NCBI RefSeq assembly: GCF_029760895.1
Contig: NZ_CP121679.1
Location: 3,206,001 to 3,270,000 of the forward strand
DNA: 64,000 nt
Direction: 5' to 3'
DNA from: Ancylobacter sp. WKF20
Lineage (GTDB): Bacteria > Pseudomonadota > Alphaproteobacteria > Rhizobiales > Xanthobacteraceae
Shown: piece by piece, positions 54,889 through 62,790 of the stretch
How the letters are laid out: the number at the start of each line of letters is the position of its first letter
Numbering within the stretch: the first letter of the stretch is position 1
The notes under the pieces: generated by a model
Database searches by the model: none
Told to the model about the DNA's origin: nothing
Seen by the model: the letters and a program-made list of their open reading frames with translations, nothing else
Made by a program: the position numbers and the translations under genes

Positions 54889-55860
54889 TCAGCGGTAGAG
54901 GAACCCCGCCGCCGCCGCGTAGAGCGGAATGCCCAGCACCACATTGAACGGGAAGGTGATGGCGAGCGAGGCGGCCAGCGAATAGGCCGCGTTCGCTTCC
55001 GGCAGAGCGAGCCGCACCGCCGCCGGCGCGGCGATGTAGGAAGCGCTCGCCGCCAGCGTTGCCAGCACCACCGCCCCGCCTTCCGACAGGCCGGCCGCAT
55101 GGCCGGCGGCGAGGCCGAGCGCGCCATTCACCAGCGGGGCGAGAAGCGCGAAGGCGAAGAGCCGCCCGCCCGCCTTCCACGCCGCGTCCGCCTTCTCCGC
55201 CGCGACGATGCCGAGTTCCAGCAGGAACAGGCAGAGGAAGCCGAGGAAGAGGTCGCCGAAGAAGGGCCGTACCGGGGCCAGCCCCGCCTTGCCGATCACC
55301 CCGCCAATGACCAGGCCGCCGACCAGCAGCAGGAAGCTCTTGGCCGAGATCACCTCATGCAGCGCCGGCCCGAGCGAGCGGGCGCCGCCGCCCTCCCCGC
55401 CCGCTCCCGCGAGCCGGGCCAGCACCAGCGCGACGACGATGGCGGGCGCCTCCATCAGCGCGAGGATCGCGGTCATGAAGCCCTCATGCGGCGTGCCGGC
55501 GCGCTCCAGATAGCTGACCACCGCGATGAAGGTGACGGCGGAGACCGAGCCGTAATGGGCGGCGAGCGAGGCGGCGTCCGCCACGCTGAAGCCGGCGACG
55601 CGCCGCAGCGCGGCGTAGCACCAGAGCGGGATCAGAATGCCGAGCCCGAGGGCGGCGGCGGCCGGACCGGCAAAGTCCGCCCAGCGCGTCTCCGCCAGTT
55701 CCGCCCCGCCCTTCAGACCGATCGCCAGCAGCAGATAGATCGACACCGCCTCGAACACCGGCGCCGGCACGCGCAGATTGCTGCGCAGCGCGCAGGCGAG
55801 CGCGCCAAGGCCGAAGCACAGGACCGGTGGGGAGAGAAGGGCGGCGCTGGCGAGCGACAT
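54889..55860 (-). CDS. SbtA-like sodium-dependent bicarbonate transporter family permease (DUF897)
   Basis: 323 residues from MSLASAALLSPPVLCFGLGA; ten membrane helices with an inverted repeat. AAHYGSVSAVTFIAVVSYLE and the second-half LAASASYIAAPAAVRLALPE are the substrate- and sodium-site motifs of the SbtA family. No SbtB-type PII partner is adjacent, so a bicarbonate role is not proven. CGGAGA eight bases upstream supports the start at 55860. Confidence 0.9.
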   Translation of the reverse strand: MSLASAALLSPPVLCFGLGALACALRSNLRVPAPVFEAVSIYLLLAIGLKGGAELAETRWADFAGPAAAALGLGILIPLWCYAALRRVAGFSVADAASLAAHYGSVSAVTFIAVVSYLERAGTPHEGFMTAILALMEAPAIVVALVLARLAGAGGEGGGARSLGPALHEVISAKSFLLLVGGLVIGGVIGKAGLAPVRPFFGDLFLGFLCLFLLELGIVAAEKADAAWKAGGRLFAFALLAPLVNGALGLAAGHAAGLSEGGAVVLATLAASASYIAAPAAVRLALPEANAAYSLAASLAITFPFNVVLGIPLYAAAAGFLYR

Positions 55861-56021
55861 GGCAGATCTCCGGGTGGGTGGCGGGCAGTTGATCCGTGGT
55901 GGATGTGACGACGGGTGGTTCAGACGTGGTGAAGCCGGACACGGCCCCGCATCAGCGGCAGCCGGCCCGGCCCCAGAGGCACTCCCGCCTCCCCGCATGG
56001 CGGAGGCGGTGGTTGTGACGC
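55861..56021. other. Promoter-bearing gap upstream of the SbtA-like gene
   Basis: No gene features. Long frames on both strands here and through the neighbouring repeat are products of GC bias. The promoter of the permease must lie here, but I could not identify its boxes. Confidence 0.4.
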
Positions 56022-56230
56022 GGCCGGCGCAAGGCCGCGCCGCCTGTTCCTGAAACGGCCAGCCCGAGGGCCGCGCCGCGGTTCTCGTGAGACGGCCAGC
56101 CCGTGGGGCCGCGCCGTGGTTCTCGTAAAACGGCCGGCCCGTGGGGCCGCGCCGCGGTTCTCGTGAGACGGCCGGCCCATAAGGCCGCGCCGTGGTTCTC
56201 GTAAAACGGCCGGCCCATGGGGCCGGCCGT
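56022..56230. repeat. Tandem array of a 38-bp unit (about five and a half copies)
   Basis: Units start at 56022 (worn, 35 bp), 56057 (37 bp), 56094, 56132 and 56170 (38 bp each) and 56208 (partial). Consensus: GGCCGGCCCGTGG, then GGCCGCGCCGYGG, then TTCTCGTRARAC. Units alternate in two linked positions: copies 1 and 3 have CGCGG with TGAGAC, copies 2 and 4 have CGTGG with TAAAAC, so the array looks like a duplicated dimer of about 76 bp. On the minus strand each unit ends in GTTTTACGAG or GTCTCACGAG after a GC-rich dyad. Confidence 0.9.
56203..56228 (-). terminator. Terminator-like hairpin of terC inside the tandem array
   Basis: GGCCGGCCC and GGGCCGGCC pair perfectly around ATG, followed on the minus strand by GTTTTACG. 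It lies 47 bases past the terC stop. The neighbouring array units have weaker versions of the same shape. Confidence 0.55.
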
Positions 56231-56274
56231 CCTTGGCGGGAGAGGTTGCCGGCGGCGAACCGCCGGCCACCGGA

Positions 56275-57276
56275 TCAGTGGGCGCTGGTCTTGTGGGCGC
56301 CGGTCTCGGACTGGCGGGTCTTCCACAGCGAGAAGAGGATGCCGCCGAAGATCATGGCCAGCGTCACGCCAAGCGAGATGGCGGGGTCAAGCTTGCCGTA
56401 GAAGTAGTTCCAGAAGATCTTGCCGCCGATGAACACCAGAACCAGCGCCAGGGCGTATTTCAGGTATTCGAAGCGGTGGACCATCGCGGCCAGCGCGAAG
56501 TAGAGGGCGCGCAGGCCAAGGATCGCCATGATGTTCGCGGTGAAGACGATGTAGGTGTCCGTGGTGATGGCGAAGATCGCCGGCACCGAGTCGACCGCGA
56601 AGACGAGGTCGGCGATGTTGATGACCACCAGCGCCAGGAAGAGAGGCGTCACCCAGAGCACGATCTTGCCGGTCACCGGATGGGGCTGGCGCACGAAGAA
56701 GCGCTGGCCGTGCAGCTGGGGCGTCACCCGCAGGAAGCGGGAGAGCAGGCGCACCACCGGGTTCTTCGAGACGTCCGCCTCGCCTTCCTTGACGATGAGC
56801 ATCTTGATGCCGGTGGCGACCAGGAAGGCGCCGAACAGCAGCAGCACCCAGTCATATTCCTGCACCAGCGCCGCACCGACGCCGATCATGATGCCGCGCA
56901 GCACCAGCACCGCGATGATACCCCAGACCAGGGCCCGGTACTGGTACATGCGCGGGATGGCGAAGTAGGTGAAGATCAGCGAGATGACGAAGACATTGTC
57001 GATCGAGAGCGCCTTCTCGATCGCGTAACCAGTGAAGTACTGCATGCTGGCGTCCGGACCCATCGAGTACCAGATCCAGCCGCCGAACACGATGGCGACA
57101 GCGATGTAGAAGGCGGAGAGCTTGAGGCTCTCGGCGATGCCGAGTTCCTTGTCGCCCTTGTTCAGCACACCAAGGTCGAAGGCCAGCAGGATGAAGACGA
57201 TGGTCAGGAAGCTCAACCAGAGCCAGACCGGCTTACCGACGAAGTCGGCGGTCATCAGCGAAATCAGAGTGTCCAT
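56275..57276 (-). CDS. TerC/Alx-family membrane protein
   Basis: 333 residues, nine to ten membrane helices. The acidic metal-site motifs SIDNVFVISL and FAVDSVPAIFAITTD are intact, and FFVRQPHPVTGKIVLWVTPL belongs to the Alx subgroup (manganese export) rather than short TerC. No yybP-ykoY-type leader is recognisable in the 209 bases upstream. Its mRNA would run into the 38-bp array. Confidence 0.93.
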   Translation of the reverse strand: MDTLISLMTADFVGKPVWLWLSFLTIVFILLAFDLGVLNKGDKELGIAESLKLSAFYIAVAIVFGGWIWYSMGPDASMQYFTGYAIEKALSIDNVFVISLIFTYFAIPRMYQYRALVWGIIAVLVLRGIMIGVGAALVQEYDWVLLLFGAFLVATGIKMLIVKEGEADVSKNPVVRLLSRFLRVTPQLHGQRFFVRQPHPVTGKIVLWVTPLFLALVVINIADLVFAVDSVPAIFAITTDTYIVFTANIMAILGLRALYFALAAMVHRFEYLKYALALVLVFIGGKIFWNYFYGKLDPAISLGVTLAMIFGGILFSLWKTRQSETGAHKTSAH

Positions 57277-57485
57277 AAAGTCCTCGGGTCAGGGACCAGT
57301 GGCGCACGCGCGGTGAACGGCCCGCAGCGCTGGGGCAAGCGCCGCGAACCGTCCGTTCCGGGCGTCCGCACTGGACGGTCGGTGGGGAGAGGACCGACAT
57401 GGCGGCGCAACGCCGTCAGAGGGGCCCGGACCTCGGGCAAGTATGGGGATAAGGCTAGGCGTAACCGCTCAACGGGGCGGCGACC

Positions 57486-57722
57486 TTACCGGATGGGCTT
57501 CAGCCGGAGATCGGTGAAGCGGCGGGGCTTGCGCACCACCATCACCTCGGTGATCTGGCGTCCTTCGCGGCGGATATAGTCGATCTGCGCGCCAAGCTGG
57601 CGCTTGATCCGCTTCAGCGCCACCAGGCGCTCGCCATCAGGGTCCAGACGCCGGCGCTCGGCATCCATCTCGGCATCGAGCATCTTGCTGCGGGTCGTCA
57701 GCGACTTGAGGAACTGGTCCAC
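57486..57722 (-). CDS. Small DUF465-like coiled-coil protein
   Basis: 78 residues from a GTG start with AAAGGAGG five bases upstream, which decides the start. RLVALKRIKRQLGAQIDYIR matches the helical LKxxKxxLxxxI hallmark of DUF465/YdcH; the rest is charged and helical. The function is unknown. It is divergent from the OxyR-like gene. Confidence 0.75.
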   Translation of the reverse strand: MDQFLKSLTTRSKMLDAEMDAERRRLDPDGERLVALKRIKRQLGAQIDYIRREGRQITEVMVVRKPRRFTDLRLKPIR

Positions 57723-57765
57723 GTCAACCTCCTTTCAATGGGAGGAACATGGCGTGGACGAACTC

Positions 57766-57792
57766 ATAGTTCCAATGCATAGTCTTAATAGT
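57766..57792. promoter_or_regulatory. ATAGT direct repeats upstream of the OxyR-like gene
   Basis: ATAGT occurs at 57766, 57779 and 57788, the last two as ATAGTCT nine bases apart. ATAG is the half-site of the OxyR consensus, but the CTAT partner halves are missing. It lies 24-50 bases before the start codon in the divergent interval, where a LysR-type regulator normally binds. Confidence 0.4.
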
Positions 57793-57815
57793 CTCGATTG
57801 AGTGAAGCTATCGCC

Positions 57816-58736
57816 ATGGCCTTCCGCCCCACCCATCGCCAGCTCGAATATGCCGTCGCGCTGGCCGAGACCGGCCATTTCGGCGCGGCGGCGCGGCGCT
57901 GCCATGTCTCGCAACCGACGCTCTCGGTGCAGATCGCCCAGCTCGAGGCCCAGCTCGGCGCCACCCTGTTCGAGCGCACGCCCGGCCGCGTCCAGCCGAC
58001 GCCGGTGGGGCTCCACGTGATCGAGGCGGCGCGGCAGGTGCTGCTGACGCTGGACGACATCGTCGCGGCGGCGGCGAGCAGCACGCGCAATCTCGGCGGG
58101 CTGATCCGGCTCGGCGTCGCCCCGACCTTCGGGCCCTATTTCCTGCCCAATCTGCTGCCGGCGCTGCACGCCAAATACCCGGCGCTGCAGATCTACATCA
58201 AGGAAGAGCGCCCGGCGGTGATCCTGCGCGAGGTGATTTCCGGCGCGCTGGATTGCGGGCTCGGCCCGGCGCCCGATTCGGACCATGCGGTGACCTTCCG
58301 CCGGCTGTGCCGCGAGACGATCTTTCTCGGCGTGCCGAAGGACCACCGGCTGGCCCCGGTCGGCCATGTCGACCCCAAGGCGCTGCGCGGCGAGCGGCTG
58401 CTCACGCTGGGGCGCGGCCATCATCTGTTCGAACGGGTGCGCGAGCTCGCCACCGCCTGCGGCGCCGACATGCGCGAGGACTATGAGGGCACCAGCCTCG
58501 ACGCGCTGCGCCAGATGGTGGTCATGGGCATGGGCATGTCGCTGTTCCCCGAACTCTATGCCCGCTCGGAGTTTCGCATGGAGGACGACATCGCCCTGCT
58601 CACCCTCGACGGCTGGCCCGCGAGCCGCGACATGGGCTATTTCTGGCGCGCCGGCAGCGGGCGGGCGGTTCAGTTCGAGCAACTGGCACGCGAAAGCGAG
58701 ACGACCTGCGCGGCGCTCGGGCTTGAAGCGGTCTAA
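57816..58736 (+). CDS. OxyR-like LysR-family regulator without the peroxidatic cysteine
   Basis: 306 residues from ATG 57816 (a TTG at 57798 is in frame). The helix-turn-helix RPTHRQLEYAVALAETGHFG and CHVSQPTLSVQIAQLEAQLG and the ligand domain TSLDALRQMVVMGMGMSLFP are closest to OxyR. E. coli OxyR has Cys199 in GHCLRDQ and Cys208 nine residues later; here the same segment reads GHHLFERVRELATACGAD, with His203 at the first position and Ala at the second. Cys215 is three residues further on. Thiol-disulfide sensing as in OxyR is therefore not possible, and another ligand is likely. The gene is followed by the TRAP receptor and GGDEF-EAL genes in the same direction. Confidence 0.88.
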   Translation: MAFRPTHRQLEYAVALAETGHFGAAARRCHVSQPTLSVQIAQLEAQLGATLFERTPGRVQPTPVGLHVIEAARQVLLTLDDIVAAAASSTRNLGGLIRLGVAPTFGPYFLPNLLPALHAKYPALQIYIKEERPAVILREVISGALDCGLGPAPDSDHAVTFRRLCRETIFLGVPKDHRLAPVGHVDPKALRGERLLTLGRGHHLFERVRELATACGADMREDYEGTSLDALRQMVVMGMGMSLFPELYARSEFRMEDDIALLTLDGWPASRDMGYFWRAGSGRAVQFEQLARESETTCAALGLEAV

Positions 58737-58739
58737 GTC

Positions 58740-58756
58740 CATGACTTAGCGTCATG
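58740..58756 (+). promoter_or_regulatory. Small dyad between the OxyR-like and TRAP receptor genes
   Basis: CATGAC and GTCATG flank TTAGC, three bases after the regulator's stop. The following 50 bases are the AT-richest local stretch (about 58757-58808) and probably hold the promoter of the receptor gene, with the dyad as a weak terminator or operator. Confidence 0.4.
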
Positions 58757-58854
58757 TGGTTCTGAAATACCGCCGCTATCGTCGCTAAATTACCAATATA
58801 TTTGGGCATTTGCCGAAAGGCTGTTCGTGCCTATTCTGGTGCCCGGGGATGCGG

Positions 58855-60006
58855 ATGAAGGTAGCCATGGCGGGTCAACGGGTGGGGCGTGACACGGGCA
58901 GGCACAGGCGCGCGCGGCAGCTCTGCCGCGCCGGCGGCCTCGTCCTTGCCGCGCTGCTGGGCTTTGCCCCCCTGTATGCCGCGGCCTCCCACACCAACAC
59001 CGCGCCGCCGCCGGCGACCGGCGACCCGGCGACCACGGTCAACCTGCAGATCGTCGGGGGCCTCGCGGGCGTCACCCAGTACACCAATTACGAGCAGCCC
59101 TTCTGGGAGAAGGAGATCACCGAGCGTTCCGGCGGGCGAATCAAGGCGACCATCCGCCCGCTCGACGCCGGCGGCCTGCGGGCCGAGGAGACGCTCCAGC
59201 TCATGCGGCTCGGCGTCGTGCCCTTCGGTTCGGCGAGCCTCTCGCGCGTGTCGAGCGACGACCCGGAGCTCAACGCCTTCGACCTGCCGGTGCTGAACCC
59301 GGACATGGGCACGCTGCGCCGCACCGTGGGCGCCACGCGCCAGCACCTCGCGGACTATCTGCTGCAGCGCTACGACATCGTGCTGCTCGCCGTCTATGCC
59401 TACCCGGCGCAGGTGATCTTCTGCACCAAGCCGTTCAGCGGCCTCGACGATCTCGCCGGCCGCAAGGTGCGCACCTCCTCGGTTGGCCAGGCCGAGCTGA
59501 TGGCCGGGCTCGGGGCGGTGCCGGTGCTGCTGCCCTTCGCGGAAATCGTGCCGGCGCTGAAATCCGGCGTCGCCGAATGCGCCATCACCGGCACGCTGAG
59601 CGGCTATGAGATCGGCCTGCCGGGCATCGCCACCCATGTGCATTCCATGGCGATCAGCTGGGGACTCTCCTTCTTCGGCGCCAACCGCGCCGCCTGGGAC
59701 GCCCTCCCGCCGGATCTGCAGGAAGTGATTCGCACCGGCGTCGCCGATCTCGAGCGCCGCGTCTGGATCCAGGCCGACACCGACACCCAGCGCGGCCTCG
59801 CCTGCAACAGCGGCGGCGCCACCTGCGGCGAGACCATCGGCGACATGACGCTGGTGCCCACCTCGCCCAAGGACGCCGCCCGGCGCGAGCGCCTGCTGCA
59901 AGAGGTGGTGATCCCCCGCTGGATCCTGCGCTGCGGGCCGAGCTGCGCCACCGCCTGGAACACCTATCTGGCGCCGGTTCACGGCATTCACGCGGATCGG
60001 GAGTGA
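58855..60006 (+). CDS. TRAP-type (DctP-family) solute-binding protein without TRAP permease
   Basis: 383 residues from MKVAMAGQRVG; starts at 58849 or 58867 are also possible. A signal peptide (about 27-50) is followed by a DctP domain with QIVGGLAGVTQYTNYEQPFW, ADYLLQRYDIVLLAVYAYPA, LAGRKVRTSSVGQAELMAGL and PALKSGVAECAITGTLSGYE; the arginine of KVRTSS is the usual carboxylate anchor. A C-terminal extension has four cysteines (ACNSGGATC and RCGPSC), unusual for DctP proteins and likely disulfide-bonded. No DctQ or DctM gene is in the window. Its stop overlaps the start of the GGDEF-EAL gene (TGATG, or GTGA with the GTG start), so the two proteins are made together. Confidence 0.9.
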   Translation: MKVAMAGQRVGRDTGRHRRARQLCRAGGLVLAALLGFAPLYAAASHTNTAPPPATGDPATTVNLQIVGGLAGVTQYTNYEQPFWEKEITERSGGRIKATIRPLDAGGLRAEETLQLMRLGVVPFGSASLSRVSSDDPELNAFDLPVLNPDMGTLRRTVGATRQHLADYLLQRYDIVLLAVYAYPAQVIFCTKPFSGLDDLAGRKVRTSSVGQAELMAGLGAVPVLLPFAEIVPALKSGVAECAITGTLSGYEIGLPGIATHVHSMAISWGLSFFGANRAAWDALPPDLQEVIRTGVADLERRVWIQADTDTQRGLACNSGGATCGETIGDMTLVPTSPKDAARRERLLQEVVIPRWILRCGPSCATAWNTYLAPVHGIHADRE

Positions 60007-62768
60007 TGCCTCATGCGTTGCGGCACCGTGCGGTGATGCTCTGGCCGCGGCTCAAAATGGTCGTCGCCGCCGGCACAGGGATAATCCTGCTGACCGTCGC
60101 CGCGGGCACGGCCCTTCTGATCGACCGCGGCGAGCGGGCCGCCATGGCGGCGGCGGCCACCGGCCTCGAACGCTCCGCCCAGGCGGTGGAAAACGCGCTG
60201 AACCGCCAGCTCCTGCAGGTGCATGGCGCCCTTGCCAGCCTGCCGAGCCTGTTCGCCGCCGCCAAGGCGACCCCGCAAAGCTCCGGTCTCGCGGCCGAGC
60301 TGCTCGGCAGCCTCAACTTCCAGACCCTGGCCTATCGCGACCTCATGCTGGTGGCGCCGGACGGCGCCGTCATCGCCACGGCGCGCCCGCATGGCGGCCA
60401 GCGCGAGCTGCCCTTCACCGCCGACCGGCTGCACGGCGCGCCGCTCGCTTTGCTCGGGCCGCTGCGTAACAAGATCTCCGGCGACTGGTCGCTCTACCTC
60501 GCCCGCACCGTGCCGCAATGGGGCGGGGTGACGCCGGTGGCGGAAGTCCCGCTGCTCACTTTGATGAAGCTGCTGGCCGAGACCGGCGTCGACCCGCAGG
60601 TGCGCATCACGCTCCAGCGCCCGGACGGCCAGCTCATCGCCACCCTGCCGCATGACGAGCTGCGCACCGGCGAACTTGTCGCCAGCGGTCCCGCGACCCC
60701 GACGCCGGACGGCACGGCCTATCTCCTGCCCGCCGCCGGGCCGGACGGGCAGACCCTCTCGGTCGCCCGCGCCTCGCTCTACAATGATGTGCGCGTCGTG
60801 CTCAGCGCGCCGCGCCAGGTGCTGCTCGCCAACTGGCTGCGCGACCGCGACCGCATGCTGGTCTCGGTCGCCATCGGCATGCTGCTGGTCGGCGCCTTCG
60901 GCACGGTGATGATCGTCGCGCTCGGCCAGCGCGAGCGCATGGAAGCCGAGCGCAGCCGCGCCGCCTCGGTGCTCGTCAACGCCATCGAGGCCATGTCCGA
61001 CGGCTTCGTGATGTGGGATCAGGACGACCGGCTCGTCACCTGCAACCAGCGTTTCCGCGACATCTACGCGCTCAGCGCGCCCTTCATGATCCCCGGCGCC
61101 CGCTTCGAGGACATCGTGCGGCAAGCGGTGGCGGCGGGCCAGTACGACGTGCCCGAGCACGAGCGCGGCGCGCTGGTCGACGAGATGATCGCCATGCATC
61201 GCGATGCCTCGGGCTCGGCCGAGCGCCAGCTTTCCGACGGGCGCTGGATCCTCATCCGCGAGCGCCGCACCGCCGATGGCGGCATGGTCGGCATCCGCGC
61301 CGACATTACCGCGCTGAAATCCGCCCATGAGGAACTTGCCGAGGCCAATGCCCGCGCCAACGCCGCCGCCGCCGAGGCACGCCGGCAGAACGCCGCGCTG
61401 ATCGAGCGCGAGGGCCAGATCCGCTTCCTCGCCCATCATGACGACCTGACCCGCCTGCCCAACCGCGTGCTGTTCCGCAGCCGAATCGATGCGGCGCTAC
61501 AGGCCGCCGCCGAGCGCGGCGAGCGGCTCGCGCTGCTCTATCTCGACCTCGACCGCTTCAAGGATGTGAACGACACGCTCGGCCATCCCGTGGGCGACGC
61601 GCTGCTGCGCGCCGCCGCCGCCCGGCTTGGCCACAGCGTGGCCGATGATGAACGGGTCGCCCGGCTCGGCGGCGACGAATTCGCCATCATCAGCCTCGCC
61701 TCGAACCAGCCGGAAACGGCACAGGCGCTGAGCGAGCGCATCATCGCCGAGTTGAGCACGCCCTACAGCATCCTCGGCCACACCATCGCGGCGAGCGCCA
61801 GCGTCGGCATCGCCATTTCCGACGGCACCGAGCTCGACGCCGACGCCCTGCTCAAGCAGGCCGACCTCGCGCTCTATCACGCCAAGGCGAAGGGGCGCGG
61901 CACCTATTGCGTCTTCACGCCCGACATGGACGCGCATCTGCGCGGCCGCATCGAACTGGAGACGGACCTGCGCGCCGCGCTGGATGGCGACCAGTTCCAC
62001 CTCGTCTACCAGCCGATCTTCGATCTCGCCGACAACGCCCTCACCGGCTTCGAGGCGCTGCTGCGCTGGCAGCACCCCGAGCGCGGGCTGGTGAGCCCGG
62101 CCACCTTCATCCCGCTGGCGGAGGAGACGCGGCTCATCGTCGAGATCGGCGCCTGGGCGCTGGGCCGGGCCTGCGCCGACATCGCCGACCTGCCGGGCGG
62201 GCCACGGCTCTCAGTCAATCTCTCGCCGGTGCAGCTCGCGGTGGGCGACATCATCGGCGTGGTCAGCCAGGTGCTGGAGCGCACCGGCTTCGAGGCCTCG
62301 CGGCTGGAACTGGAGATCACCGAGACCGCGCTGTTCGACAACAATGCCCGTAACCTCGAGGCGCTGCGCGAGCTCAAGGCGCTCGGCGTCGGCATCGTGC
62401 TCGATGATTTCGGCACCGGCTATTCGAGCCTCAGCCATTTGCGGCTGTTCCCGCTCGACACGATCAAGATCGACCGCTCCTTCGTACGCGAAATGGTGAT
62501 CCGGCCCGACAGCGCCGCCATCGTCGACACCATCGCCGATCTCGCCGGCCGGCTCGGCATGACGACGACGGCCGAAGGGATCGAGACCGCCGAACAGCAG
62601 GACGTCGCGCGCCGCGCCGGCTGCACCCATGGGCAGGGCTTCTTCCTCGGCCGACCGCAGCCGCTGGAGCAGGCCCGCGCCCTCGCCGCCTCGCTCGGCA
62701 GCCGGCCCCGCCATGGCGCGCGGCGCGGCGTGCGCGCCGGCCACCGTCCGGGCGACCTGACCGGCTGA
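60006..62768 (+). CDS. Membrane-bound PAS-GGDEF-EAL cyclic-di-GMP protein with periplasmic sensor
   Basis: 920 residues. One helix (about 17-39) and a second (about 284-306) enclose a periplasmic sensing domain of about 245 residues, probably dCache-like. Then come a PAS domain (about 325-440; MSDGFVMWDQDDRLVTCNQR), a short coiled coil, a GGDEF domain with an intact LGGDEFAI (near 555) and an EAL domain with GFEALLRWQHP (near 682), DDFGTGYSSLSHL and KIDRSFV. Both catalytic signatures look intact, so it may synthesise and degrade c-di-GMP. ATG 60006 gives a one-base TGATG overlap with the receptor; GTG 60003 is the alternative. Confidence 0.94.
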   Translation: MPHALRHRAVMLWPRLKMVVAAGTGIILLTVAAGTALLIDRGERAAMAAAATGLERSAQAVENALNRQLLQVHGALASLPSLFAAAKATPQSSGLAAELLGSLNFQTLAYRDLMLVAPDGAVIATARPHGGQRELPFTADRLHGAPLALLGPLRNKISGDWSLYLARTVPQWGGVTPVAEVPLLTLMKLLAETGVDPQVRITLQRPDGQLIATLPHDELRTGELVASGPATPTPDGTAYLLPAAGPDGQTLSVARASLYNDVRVVLSAPRQVLLANWLRDRDRMLVSVAIGMLLVGAFGTVMIVALGQRERMEAERSRAASVLVNAIEAMSDGFVMWDQDDRLVTCNQRFRDIYALSAPFMIPGARFEDIVRQAVAAGQYDVPEHERGALVDEMIAMHRDASGSAERQLSDGRWILIRERRTADGGMVGIRADITALKSAHEELAEANARANAAAAEARRQNAALIEREGQIRFLAHHDDLTRLPNRVLFRSRIDAALQAAAERGERLALLYLDLDRFKDVNDTLGHPVGDALLRAAAARLGHSVADDERVARLGGDEFAIISLASNQPETAQALSERIIAELSTPYSILGHTIAASASVGIAISDGTELDADALLKQADLALYHAKAKGRGTYCVFTPDMDAHLRGRIELETDLRAALDGDQFHLVYQPIFDLADNALTGFEALLRWQHPERGLVSPATFIPLAEETRLIVEIGAWALGRACADIADLPGGPRLSVNLSPVQLAVGDIIGVVSQVLERTGFEASRLELEITETALFDNNARNLEALRELKALGVGIVLDDFGTGYSSLSHLRLFPLDTIKIDRSFVREMVIRPDSAAIVDTIADLAGRLGMTTTAEGIETAEQQDVARRAGCTHGQGFFLGRPQPLEQARALAASLGSRPRHGARRGVRAGHRPGDLTG

Positions 62769-62790
62769 TCCTGCCCTTCGCTCACATCCT

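Noticed and set aside
55920..56326. Repetitive proteins encoded across the 38-bp array (several frames with RGAAPRAG-like repeats)
   Set aside because: They arise because the DNA repeat is GC-rich and lacks stops. The frames change between units of 37 and 38 bp and none has a start signal.
57277..57485. yybP-ykoY manganese riboswitch upstream of the Alx-type terC gene
   Set aside because: On the terC strand I could not find the conserved loop sequences. A GGGGAGAG run exists only on the opposite strand.
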